DNA of 64,000 bases from Pseudonocardia autotrophica. Lineage in GTDB: Bacteria > Actinomycetota > Actinomycetes > Mycobacteriales > Pseudonocardiaceae. Every line of letters begins with the position of its first letter. Positions within the stretch are counted from its first letter, which is position 1. Below the pieces are notes generated by a model. It was not told where the DNA came from. It made no database searches and saw only the letters and a list, made by a program, of their open reading frames with translations. The stretch spans positions 2,542,001-2,606,000 of the forward strand of contig NZ_AP018920.1 of assembly GCF_003945385.1 (NCBI RefSeq), written 5' to 3'. Shown here one piece after another: positions 7,760 through 15,608 of the stretch. The translations under genes were made by a program, and so were the position numbers.

Positions 7760-9139
7760 ATGCTCGCATGGGAGTCGTACGTGGAAGCACAAGCACTACG
7801 CGCGCAGGGATGGACGATCTCCGCGATCGCCCGGCATCTGGGCGTCACACGGGTGACCGTGCGCCGCTATCTGAGCGGCGAACACACGCCGGGGCAGCGG
7901 GCCCGCAGCGTGCCGGATCCGTTCGAGGGGTTCGCCGAGTACTGCCGGCTGCGGCTCGGTGCGGACCCGCATCTGTGGGCGACCACGTTGTTCGACGAGG
8001 TCACCGCGCTGGGCTATGCGGGCTCGTATCCCTCGTTCACGCGCGCGCTGCGCGCCCGGGAGCTGCGCCCGGCCTGCGAGCCGTGTCGGTCGGGCAAGAC
8101 CAGCCAGCGGGCGGTGATCGCCCATCCGCCGGGCGCCGAGACCCAGTGGGACTACCTGGAGCTGACCGACCCGCCCGCGCACTGGGGGTTCGCCGGCAGC
8201 GCGTTCGTGCTGCTCGGGGTGCTGGCGCACTCGAGCCGGTGGCGGGGCTGGATCACCGAGTCGCTCGATCAGCCGCACCTGATCGAAGGCCTCGACCAGG
8301 TCGTCGGCCGTCTCGGCGGGGTGACGCGGCGGTGGCGGTTCGACCGGATGTCCACGGTGTGTCATCCCGGCTCGGGCCGGCTCACGGTCAGCTTCGGACC
8401 GGTGGCGGTGCACTACCGGGTCGGGATCGACATCTGCCCGCCGCGGCACGCCTGGCGCAAGGGCGCGGTGGAGAAGAGCGCGCACGTGATCGCCCAACGC
8501 TGGTGGCGCACCCTGGCCGACGACACCACCCTCGCGGGGGCCCAGGCCGGGCTGGACCGGATCTGCGCCCGCCTCGACGGACGCCGCCGCGCCGACGCCG
8601 ACGGGGGCAAGACGACCGTGGGCGCGCTGGCCGAGGCCGAGCCGTTGCGGGCGGCACCGGCGCCGCTGCCGGCGGTGCTGAGCGTCGAGCGCACCGTGTC
8701 CGAGCAGGCCCTGGTCGCGTTCCGCGGCAACCGCTACTCGATCCCACCCGGGCACACCGGCGAGATCGTGACCGTTCGCCACCAACTCGGCACCCCGGCA
8801 CTGGACATCGCCACCGCACGCGGTGTCGCGCTGGCGCATCACCTGCGGTCCCCGGACGGAGCCGGCGCACTGGTGCGCCTCGACGAACACGTCGACGCCA
8901 TGACCCGGGTGGTGCTCGCCGAGTTCACCGACCGCGCGCCCTGCCCGCGCAAGCACCGCCGCCCACCCACCGCCGACGCCCTGGCCGAAGCGGATCGGAT
9001 CCGCCACGCCCAGGCCGGCCCGGCCAGCGGCGAGCAGGTCGTCATCGACTTCGACGCCTACGCCTCCGGCACCCGCCCGCTGCGCGGACGCGCCCACACC
9101 GGCGAGACCAGCGGACAGGATGGGCGGGAGAGCTCATGA
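7760..9139 (+). CDS. istA: IS21 transposase IstA
   Basis: A 459-residue DDE transposase that cuts and joins the IS21 ends together with IstB. The N-terminal helix-turn-helix is AQGWTISAIARHLGVTRVTV (residues 15-34). The rve core follows from about residue 125 with D in TQWDYLEL. Later comes FDRMSTVCHPGSGRLT, where the second acid is less obvious, and the acid-containing WRKGAVEKSAHVIAQRWW (E in AVEKS). The C-terminal segment RGNRYSIPPGHTGEIVTV is typical of IstA. It stops at TGA 9137-9139, overlapping the istB ATG. No lesion is seen. Confidence 0.92.
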   Translation: MLAWESYVEAQALRAQGWTISAIARHLGVTRVTVRRYLSGEHTPGQRARSVPDPFEGFAEYCRLRLGADPHLWATTLFDEVTALGYAGSYPSFTRALRARELRPACEPCRSGKTSQRAVIAHPPGAETQWDYLELTDPPAHWGFAGSAFVLLGVLAHSSRWRGWITESLDQPHLIEGLDQVVGRLGGVTRRWRFDRMSTVCHPGSGRLTVSFGPVAVHYRVGIDICPPRHAWRKGAVEKSAHVIAQRWWRTLADDTTLAGAQAGLDRICARLDGRRRADADGGKTTVGALAEAEPLRAAPAPLPAVLSVERTVSEQALVAFRGNRYSIPPGHTGEIVTVRHQLGTPALDIATARGVALAHHLRSPDGAGALVRLDEHVDAMTRVVLAEFTDRAPCPRKHRRPPTADALAEADRIRHAQAGPASGEQVVIDFDAYASGTRPLRGRAHTGETSGQDGRESS

Positions 9140-9999
9140 ACACCCACCGGCCCGACCATGCGGTCAACCAGGCTGAACCCGACGGCTCGAGCGAGGCGGC
9201 GACCTATCAGCGGCTGCGCGCTCACCTGGAGGTCCTCAAGCTGGGCACGGCCGCCGAGGCGTTGACCGGGGTGCTCGACGCCGCCCGCGCCGAGCAGCTC
9301 TCGCCCACCGCGGTGATGGAACGGCTGCTCGGGCTCGAGGTCTCCCACGCCGAGGCCCGTCGGTTGGCCGGCAGGTTGCGGTTCGCCTGCCTGCCGCACT
9401 CCTGGACCCTGGACGAGTTCGACTTCGCCGCCCAACCCGGGGTCGACGAGAAACTCGTGCGTGAGCTCGCGGCGCTGCGCTTCCTCGACGACGCCGGCAA
9501 CGTCCTGTTCGTCGGTCCACCCGGCACCGGCAAGACGATGCTCGCGGTCGCACTCGCCCGGGCCGCGGTCGATGCCGGGCACCGGGTCTACTTCACCACC
9601 GCCGCCGAACTGGCCAAACGCTGCCGCAAGGCCGCCTTGGAAGGACGCTGGGCCACCGCGATGCGGTTCTACTGCGGCCCCCGGCTGCTGGTGATCGACG
9701 AGTTCGCCTACTCCCGCACCGCGCCGGACCCGGACGCGAACGCCGCCCTGTTCGAGGTGATCAACCGCCGCTATCTGAAGTCGTCGACGATCGTGACCAG
9801 CCACGCCGGAGTGGCCAGCTGGGGTGACCGGCTGGCCGACCCGATGCTGGCCGCCGCGCTGCTCGACCGGCTGCTGCACCGGGGCATCGTCGTCGCCATC
9901 GACGGGCCCTCCTACCGGATGCGGGCCCACCAGCAACGCAGTAACCAACTCCGGCTGGCGCTCGGCGAGCACGACCCGACCGGGCAGGGCCGATCATGA
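9136..9999 (+). CDS. istB: IS21 helper ATPase IstB
   Basis: A 287-residue DnaC/DnaA-like AAA+ protein that loads on target DNA and stimulates IstA. Walker A is LFVGPPGTGKTMLAVAL (near residue 130) and Walker B is LLVIDEFAY. The N-terminal IstB-specific helix region includes YQRLRAHLEVLKLGTAAEAL. ATG 9136 overlaps the istA stop by 4 bp, and the stop overlaps the next ORF by 4 bp (9996-9999). Length and motifs are normal for the family. Confidence 0.93.
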   Translation: MNTHRPDHAVNQAEPDGSSEAATYQRLRAHLEVLKLGTAAEALTGVLDAARAEQLSPTAVMERLLGLEVSHAEARRLAGRLRFACLPHSWTLDEFDFAAQPGVDEKLVRELAALRFLDDAGNVLFVGPPGTGKTMLAVALARAAVDAGHRVYFTTAAELAKRCRKAALEGRWATAMRFYCGPRLLVIDEFAYSRTAPDPDANAALFEVINRRYLKSSTIVTSHAGVASWGDRLADPMLAAALLDRLLHRGIVVAIDGPSYRMRAHQQRSNQLRLALGEHDPTGQGRS

Positions 10000-10391
10000 C
10001 CATCCTGGGCGAGCACCCCTGCCCGGCCTGCGGCCGGCAGGTCACCGTGACCCGACGCAACCCCAACCGCCGGTTCTGCTCCTCGCGCTGTCGAGCCGCG
10101 CATCACCGCGACCACCCGCACACCGCCCCGGACGTCGTCCCGGACGCCGTTCCCGGCTCGTTCAACACCGCGAACGCCGTCACGCGCGATGCCCTCACCA
10201 GCCCGAACGGCGACCACGCCGTTCCCGACGCCGTCCCGAACGCCGTCCCACCCGGGCACGCCGTTCCCGCCGCGAACGGCGTCCAACGCTGCCCGCACTG
10301 CCGCACCGAGCTGGCCGTCATCACCGTCGTCGTCCCCGCCGGCGCCGCCCACATCCGCACCCCGGAGGTGACCCACATGACCCCGACCTGA
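9996..10391 (+). CDS. Third ORF of the IS21 element: two-zinc-finger protein
   Basis: A 131-residue protein translationally coupled to istB (ATGA). The N-terminus is a YacG-like treble-clef/zinc finger, CPACGRQV followed by RRFCSSRCRAAHHRDH. The C-terminus has a second short knuckle, CPHCRTELAVI. Between them is a repetitive linker with recurring DAVP/NAVP units (about residues 47-90). IS21 elements classically carry only istA and istB; I infer this is an accessory factor, perhaps DNA- or IstB-binding. It lies fully inside the terminal repeats, so it moves with the element. Confidence 0.75.
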   Translation: MTILGEHPCPACGRQVTVTRRNPNRRFCSSRCRAAHHRDHPHTAPDVVPDAVPGSFNTANAVTRDALTSPNGDHAVPDAVPNAVPPGHAVPAANGVQRCPHCRTELAVITVVVPAGAAHIRTPEVTHMTPT

Positions 10392-10406
10392 CCACTACTC
10401 TGGCCG

Positions 10407-10449
10407 CGCCAGGGTGGTCACTTCCACCGATCAGAACTGGTCATTTTCG
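10407..10449. repeat. Right terminal inverted repeat of the IS21 element
   Basis: Inverted copy of 7628-7670 with few mismatches. It overlaps no gene and lies 16 bp after the third ORF stop. Confidence 0.85.
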
Positions 10450-10452
10450 CTG

Positions 10453-10805
10453 AGCGCCAGCAGCCGCGGGGGGCGTTCACTGCGGCGCGGGCTGCGGCGG
10501 ACTCGCAGGTGCCGGTGTCCACGATCGCGTTCGGCACCGTGTACGGCTCGATCGACCTCGACGGAGAGCAGATCCCGGTTGCTGTGGATGAGCCCTCGAT
10601 GCGCGAGGTGGCCCGGCTGGCCGGGGGTGAGTCGTTCAGCGCGACCAGCGAGGGCGAGCTGCGCAACGTCTACGCCGCGTTGGGCGAGGAGATCGGTTAT
10701 GAGACCAAGCAGGTCGACGTGAGCAAGCCGTGGCTGGCCGGCGGCACGCTGGCCACGATGGCGGGGCTGGGCTCGGCGTTCGCGTTCGGCCGTCGCATCC
10801 CCTGA
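10453..10805 (+). pseudogene. C-terminal remnant of a VWA-domain (Ca-activated channel type) protein
   Basis: An open frame enters directly from the IS21 boundary and encodes the C-terminal part of a von Willebrand factor A domain (AARAAADSQVPVSTIAFGT, then YGSIDLDGEQIPVAVDE). A terminal segment with one membrane helix follows (LATMAGLGSAFAFGRR). In intact relatives about 200 more residues, including the MIDAS motif and N-terminal helices, precede this part. The ATG-like start at 10509 is internal to the domain, so the piece is probably non-functional. Confidence 0.8.
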
Positions 10806-10878
10806 CCTCCTGCCTGCTGCGACGGAAGCGGGCCGCCGGCCGGGGTAGATATGCCGGACCGGCCTGCCCCTCGGGTGG

Positions 10879-11943
10879 TCAGAGCCAGTCGCGGCGCCGG
10901 AAGCTCCAGAACAACCCGGCGCAGGTGAGCACCATCAGGGTGAGCGCGAACGGGTAGCCGACGGCCCAGCTCAGCTCGGGCATGTGGTCGAAGTTCATCC
11001 CGTAGATCGTGCCGATCAGGGTCGGGGCGAACAGGATCGCCGCCCACGCGGAGATCTTCTTGACCTCCAGGTTCTGGGCCAGCGCTGCTTCGGTGAGGAC
11101 CTTCATCTCCGAGTTCTGGGCCAGCGCGGCCTCGGTGAGGTTCTTCATCTCCTCGTTCTGCTGCTGGGCGACCAGGGTGGCGTTGACGCTGAGCACCGCC
11201 TGCAGGAATTGCCGGAACCCGTCGAGCCGCTCGATCACCTGCACCAGGTGGTCCTGGACGTCGCGCAGGTTGCGTTGCAGCTCCTCGTTGGTGCCGTACT
11301 TGCCGAACCCGGCACTGAGCCCGTTGAGCACCGCGGCCAGCGGGCGCGCCGCCCGCTGGAACTCCACGACCTGACGGGAGAGCTCGTAGATCCGCTGCGA
11401 CACCTCGGGAACCCGGGCGAAGACCTGGGTCTCGATCTCCTCGATGTCGGTCTCCAGGCCGTTGACCACCGGGGCGTAGTCGTCGACGACCCGGTCGAGG
11501 ATGGCGTAGAGCACCGCCTCGGGGCGCTGGCGCAACAGCGCGGGGTCCTGCTCCATACGGGTACGGACGCCGTGCAGGTCCGGGGCCTCGCCGTGGCGGA
11601 CGGTGAGCACGAAGTCCGGTCCGACGAACACGTGGACCTCGCCGAACTTGACCTCCTCCACCGCGTCGAGGTACCGCGCGGCGCGCAGCACCACGAACAG
11701 GGTGTCTCCGTAGCGTTCCAGCTTGGGCCGCTGATGGGCCTGCACGGCGTCCTCGACGGCCAGCGGGTGCAGGTCGAACTCCTTAGCCAACGATGTGAAC
11801 TCGTCCTGCTCGGGTCGGTAGAGCCCGATCCAGGCCAGCCTGCCGTCGCAGTCGTTGAGCAGCCGGTAGGTATCCGCCAATGACTGCGGCTGGGTCAGCC
11901 GCTTCCCGGCGCCGTACACCGCGTTGTCGATGATTGCCACCAC
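10879..11943 (-). CDS. corA: CorA-family magnesium/cobalt transporter
   Basis: A 354-residue divalent cation channel of the inner membrane, active as a pentamer. The large cytoplasmic funnel domain is followed by a stalk helix and two C-terminal membrane helices. The signature YGMNFDHMPEL follows the first of these and a basic RRRDWL end follows the second. I chose GTG 11943 because GAGGAGG lies about 5 bases upstream; the longer frame to 11973 would put the RBS inside the gene. The stalk carries an exact-length 14-residue tandem duplication (EMKxLTEAALAQN twice), encoded by a 42-bp direct repeat at 11072-11155. It stands alone, facing the VWA remnant. Confidence 0.92.
   Translation of the reverse strand: MVAIIDNAVYGAGKRLTQPQSLADTYRLLNDCDGRLAWIGLYRPEQDEFTSLAKEFDLHPLAVEDAVQAHQRPKLERYGDTLFVVLRAARYLDAVEEVKFGEVHVFVGPDFVLTVRHGEAPDLHGVRTRMEQDPALLRQRPEAVLYAILDRVVDDYAPVVNGLETDIEEIETQVFARVPEVSQRIYELSRQVVEFQRAARPLAAVLNGLSAGFGKYGTNEELQRNLRDVQDHLVQVIERLDGFRQFLQAVLSVNATLVAQQQNEEMKNLTEAALAQNSEMKVLTEAALAQNLEVKKISAWAAILFAPTLIGTIYGMNFDHMPELSWAVGYPFALTLMVLTCAGLFWSFRRRDWL
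11072..11155 (-). repeat. 42-bp in-frame tandem duplication inside corA
   Basis: Two adjacent 42-bp units (11072-11113 and 11114-11155) differ at about six positions. Each begins TTCTGGGCCAGCGC on the plus strand. It adds 14 residues, four helical turns, to the stalk helix preceding the first membrane segment. The divergence between units suggests the duplication is not very recent. Confidence 0.85.
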
Positions 11944-12235
11944 ACGACCTCCTCGTCGGAGGGGTGCGCACACACAGGGCGGGTACCGCCGAGGGCGGCA
12001 CCGTCACCAGCCCGGATTCAGCGGCCCACCGGGTGGCCCGCGCGCGGGGAAGGCGAGGTGAGGACCGCGAGGTGAGCCGGCTGAGCCGGGCTCGGACTGT
12101 CACCGGCCATGTGCCGCTCACCCACCTTCCCCGTCTCGTCCGGTCCGCCAGCTGCGAGCCGTCGGTGATCGTAGACCGGCACCGTGTCGGAACCGCGTCA
12201 AGGCCGCGGGCTGTGCGGCGCTCGACGGTTCGGAT

Positions 12236-12478
12236 CTACGTGCTTGCCGCGCGGATACGCACGTCGCTGGTCAGGTTCCGGGCCTCCTCGGCGATCACCA
12301 CGAGTACGCAGGGCCACCGCGACGGCGAACCCCCACACCCTGTGCAACGACCGTCCGGCGTTGGTCGGTGAGCGGTCAGCAGCCGTTCGGCGGCGCCGTC
12401 GTTGCGCGCGAGCAGCAAGGCGGCCTCGGTGATGCAGCCGTGCTCACGCGGTCCGAACGGTGGCGTGGTGGGAGTCAT
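12236..12478 (-). CDS. Small conserved-looking protein with Cys motif
   Basis: An 80-residue protein. The central pattern LLTAHRPTPDGRCTGCGGSP followed by WPCVLVVIAEEA resembles a group of small actinobacterial proteins with a His/Cys cluster ending in a WPC motif. Their function is unknown to me; metal binding is possible. I chose ATG 12478, where the recognisable sequence begins. It is divergent from the HTH/TPR regulator at 12610, with 131 bp between them, so the two may be regulated together. Confidence 0.55.
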   Translation of the reverse strand: MTPTTPPFGPREHGCITEAALLLARNDGAAERLLTAHRPTPDGRCTGCGGSPSRWPCVLVVIAEEARNLTSDVRIRAAST

Positions 12479-12609
12479 CGGTGGCCGATCTGTCGAGGTA
12501 GTCCCACTATCGACGCCGTCCACGGCCTTAAACAGGCCGTGCAAGGGACATCTAGCGGACTTTCTAACGTAGACTGGCGACCTCGATGCCGTAGCCGACG
12601 GAGGTGTCC

Positions 12610-13869
12610 GTGCCACGCCCGACGGGGAACCGGATGCTCAAGGCCGCGCGCCTGGCGAGCGGGTTCGGCTCGCAGGAAGGTCTTGCCGCCGCGCTCACCG
12701 CCGCAGCCGACGAGCTCGGGCTGCGTGGTGTCAGCATCGGGCCGCGGCAAGTGCGCCGGTGGGAGTCCGCTGATCCGCCGTGGCCGCAGCCACACCACCA
12801 GCAGATCCTCACGCACGTACTCGGTCTGCGGATGGATGAACTGGGCTTCGTCGCGCCATGGTCGGAGGGGGAACCGCCACCCGACAGGCGTCGACCGGCC
12901 CCACCACGACGTCCGACGGCTGCCGGGTCGCGGCAGCGGCCGACCCATCCATCGTCGGTTGCCTCGGATTACGTGGCCGTCACGGTGGCCCATCGCCGGC
13001 TGTACTGGTCGGTGGATCCGGCACATCTGCTCGCGTCGGTGCAGGAGCAGGTCGGGCTGGGGGCGCTGCTGCTGCGCGAGACCGACGGCACGGTGCGCGA
13101 CAGGATCGCCGGCGCGCTCGCCGAGTCGGCGTTGCTCGCGGGCCGTATCGAGTTCTTCGACCTGCGCCGCCCTGACGCTGCGGCGGAGACGTTCACATGT
13201 GCACTCCAGTTCGCGGGCGAGGCCGACGACCAGCTGCTCGGCGCGGCGATCCTGGCCCACGCCGCCTTCGTGCCCGGCTGGGCGGGGGACCGCGAAGGGG
13301 CAACGGAACGCCTGGCGGCGGCCCGGGCATATGCGCGGCGAGGTTCCGCTCCCGCCTTCATGCGGGCCTGGATCGACGCCGTCGAAGCGGAGTGTGCGTG
13401 CCGGTGCGGCGACGCGAATGCGGCGCTCGGGCTCATCAGCCGGGCCGAAGCCGAGCTGGCTGCAGACGACGACCAGCAGCCGGTGCCGGACTGGATGAAC
13501 TGGTTCACCCCAGTCCGGCTGGCGGCGTTCAAGGGCAACACCGAGCTGGCTGCTGGGCAGGTCAAGCGGGCGCGGGTGACTCTGAGCGCCGTACTCGACA
13601 CGCTTCCCGCGACCGACGTGAAGCAGCGATCGGTCGTCCTCGGCGATCTGGCCGCCGTCGCCGTGGCTGCCGGCGATGTCGAGGAGGCCTGTCGCCTTGC
13701 GGAAGCGGCGTTGGGCGAACTGTCGCGCACCTGGTACGCGACCGGGATGGACCGCGTCCGGGACGTCCGGCGATCGTTGCGCCAGTGGCAGGACCAGGCG
13801 TGTGTGCGGTCGCTGGACGACCGGCTCTACGGCTGGGCCACGACGCTCAACGCGATCTCGCTCCGATGA
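12610..13869 (+). CDS. HTH regulator with C-terminal TPR-like domain
   Basis: A 419-residue protein of an actinobacterial type. The N-terminal XRE-like DNA-binding domain (KAARLASGFGSQEGLAAALT, then PRQVRRWES) is followed by a Pro/Arg linker (about residues 90-120) and an all-alpha TPR-like region of about 290 residues. Such proteins are generally thought to be transcription factors that sense a peptide or protein through the TPR part. GGAGG lies 6 bases before GTG 12610; GTG 12604 is an alternative. The 3' end overlaps the convergent HAD gene by 23 bp. Confidence 0.75.
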   Translation: MPRPTGNRMLKAARLASGFGSQEGLAAALTAAADELGLRGVSIGPRQVRRWESADPPWPQPHHQQILTHVLGLRMDELGFVAPWSEGEPPPDRRRPAPPRRPTAAGSRQRPTHPSSVASDYVAVTVAHRRLYWSVDPAHLLASVQEQVGLGALLLRETDGTVRDRIAGALAESALLAGRIEFFDLRRPDAAAETFTCALQFAGEADDQLLGAAILAHAAFVPGWAGDREGATERLAAARAYARRGSAPAFMRAWIDAVEAECACRCGDANAALGLISRAEAELAADDDQQPVPDWMNWFTPVRLAAFKGNTELAAGQVKRARVTLSAVLDTLPATDVKQRSVVLGDLAAVAVAAGDVEEACRLAEAALGELSRTWYATGMDRVRDVRRSLRQWQDQACVRSLDDRLYGWATTLNAISLR

Positions 13870-14506
13870 GGACGGGCAGTTCGGCCAGGCTGCTTATGCG
13901 CAGGGTCGGTACGCGGTCGGCGTCCGGGTCCTGCTGCTGGATCACGCCCCACGGGCCGCGGCGGATCAGCGCGGTACGCAGGCCACGCCCGGCGGCCGGC
14001 CGGATGTCGTTGTCGAGCCGGTCACCGACGTAGAGGATCCGGTTGGCCCCACAGGGAGCGGCCGCGATCACCTGGTCGAAGAACGCCGGGTCCGGTTTCG
14101 ACACGCCCCAGTCGTCAGAGGTGGCGATCATGTCGGTGGGGAGGTTCAGGGACCTGAGGATCCCGCCGGCACGCACGGTCTGGTTTCCGGCGATGCCCAC
14201 CCAACAGCCGGCCGCGCGCAGCGCTGTCAAGGAGGGCCGCACGTCGGGATACAGGTCTTCCTCGCCGAACGACTCGGGCATGCCCGCCTCCGCGCGAGCC
14301 TGCCGCTGCTCAGCGAGGTCGAACCCCGGCGCGAAGACCTGGAAGGTCTCCCGGTAGTCCAGTCCCCGGGCGATCACCGAGCCGAACACCGCGGCGAACG
14401 TGTGTCGCGGGACGCCGAGCCAGTCGGCCCACGTCCCGTACTCGCGGCTCTCATCGACAAGGCACTCGCCGACGTCGAACACGACGGCCTCGATCGGGTC
14501 GATCAC
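13847..14506 (-). CDS. HAD-superfamily hydrolase
   Basis: A 219-residue HAD-like phosphatase. Motif I is VVFDVGECL: the nucleophile Asp is present, but the usual second Asp two residues later is Gly, as in YihX-like members. The motif II position is GIAGNQT, with Asn where Ser/Thr is usual. Motif III is SKPDPAFF (Lys) and motif IV is YVGDRLDND. The alpha-helical cap is residues 20-90. GTG 14506 is chosen because homology starts there (IDPIEAVVF); the upstream open frame lacks family sequence. Substrate unknown. Confidence 0.85.
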   Translation of the reverse strand: MIDPIEAVVFDVGECLVDESREYGTWADWLGVPRHTFAAVFGSVIARGLDYRETFQVFAPGFDLAEQRQARAEAGMPESFGEEDLYPDVRPSLTALRAAGCWVGIAGNQTVRAGGILRSLNLPTDMIATSDDWGVSKPDPAFFDQVIAAAPCGANRILYVGDRLDNDIRPAAGRGLRTALIRRGPWGVIQQQDPDADRVPTLRISSLAELPVLIGARSR

Positions 14507-14740
14507 TGCGCGGTCCTGTCGAGGAAGACCGGCCTCACGAAGCCGACCCGTGCCGTCGATTCCCTGCGCTTGCGCCACGCGGATGTTCTCCTGCCCCTTG
14601 CAGTCGCCGGACGAGACGAACCTACATTCGAGGTGGCCACGGTGGGTGGGTGGACGTGATCGAGCAGGCTGGCTGCGCTCGGAACCGGCTCTCGCCGGTG
14701 GATAGGTTTGGCACTGTTCGGATGCAGGGAGGGGTACGGC

Positions 14741-15218
14741 ATGGCTGTCGTCGGCGTGACCGGCCATTCGAATCTGACAGGCGGATCGATCGATCTCGTG
14801 CGGCGCGAGCTGATCGACCTGCTCCGGTCCCGCGTGAAGGACCTGGTCGGGTTGACCTGCCTCGCCGGGGCGCCGACCAGGCGTTCGCCGATGCGGTCCT
14901 GGAACTCGGCGGGCTCTCGAAGTCGTCATCCCGGCGAGCGACTACTTCACCGGGATCTCCGATCCGGCCAGCCGGGAGCGTTGCGAGGCGTACCTCGACG
15001 CGGCCGCGTCGACGGTGACGATGCCTCACGAAAGGTCCGGTCCGGCGGCCTACCTCGCCGCCAGCCAGCACCTCATCGACCGCTGCGACCTGCTCCTCGC
15101 CGTCTGGGATGGCTCGCCGGCAACCAGCAGCGGCGGCACGGCAGACGCCGTGGCCTATGCCCGTGACCGCGGACGCTCGATCGAAGTCGTGTGGCCGGAA
15201 GGCACACGACGTTCGTGA
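14741..15218 (+). pseudogene. SLOG/LOG-like nucleotide-binding protein, broken by two frameshifts
   Basis: Reading starts at ATG 14741 (MAVVGVTGHSNLTG) and shifts frame near 14865-14872, where a G run precedes the frame encoding DQAFADAVLELGG. It shifts again near 14910-14918, after which EVVIPASDYF leads to a normal C-terminus (AVWDGSPATSSGGTADAV) ending at 15218. Both shifts correspond to loss of one base in G/C-rich runs. The reassembled protein is about 159 residues and looks like a Rossmann-type SLOG family protein (GVTGH start, WDG and GGTADAV motifs). It is either a decaying gene or two sequencing errors in homopolymers. Confidence 0.72.
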
Positions 15219-15319
15219 GCGAGTGGACGTTGTCCCGTCCGCTGCGCGCCACTTCCGGCCTGGCCCGGCCATCCAGGGGCACCGCGCCTGGCGCTGCGCA
15301 CGGCCCCCCGCTGGTCGGG

Positions 15320-15559
15320 TCAGCGGCGCAGAAGCACGACCACCAGGCCCGCGCGTCGTAAGCGTCGTGCCAGGAGCAGCATCGCCACACCGGCGGCGAG
15401 GTACGCCAGAGGCAGAACGACCCAGATGCTCTCGTTCGACCTGTCGCGCGCCGGCCACACGACCCCGGACGGGCCCCGACCGAACCGCTCGGTGAGCTCG
15501 TCGCGGGTGAATGTCGTCGGCGTGTCCTCAGGTGGTCCCCCCGTTGCGACAACGCTCAC
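15320..15559 (-). CDS. Membrane protein C-terminal fragment, unknown function
   Basis: 79 residues from GTG 15559. There is a short soluble part (TFTRDELTERFGRG), then one membrane helix (IWVVLPLAYLAAGVAMLLLA) and an arginine-rich end. The frame is open further upstream to the IS5-type end near 15609 (translation SLELPVDAVRVSVVATGG reads naturally). It may therefore be the tail of a longer gene whose start was displaced by the IS. I do not recognise the family. Confidence 0.4.
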   Translation of the reverse strand: MSVVATGGPPEDTPTTFTRDELTERFGRGPSGVVWPARDRSNESIWVVLPLAYLAAGVAMLLLARRLRRAGLVVVLLRR

Positions 15560-15608
15560 GCGAACGGCGTCGACGGGGAGTTCGAGTGAGTGAACCTTTC
15601 CCAGTAGC

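Larger units (their letters stand above)
7628..10449 (+). mobile_element. IS21-family insertion sequence with three genes
   Basis: Bounded by near-identical inverted ends of about 43 bp (7628-7670 and 10407-10449). They differ at only a few positions, and both contain GGAAGTGACCACCCT once oriented. Between them are istA, istB and a third small ORF, all with ATGA overlaps. No target-site duplication is evident. The left flank is an IS3 remnant and the right flank a truncated VWA gene, which implies a deletion or recombination after insertion. Confidence 0.9.

Noticed and set aside
7061..7792. Complete-looking 243-codon IS3 transposase
   Set aside because: The first ~55 codons lie inside the IS21 end; the true IS3 sequence starts at 7627, so it is a truncated gene fused by chance.
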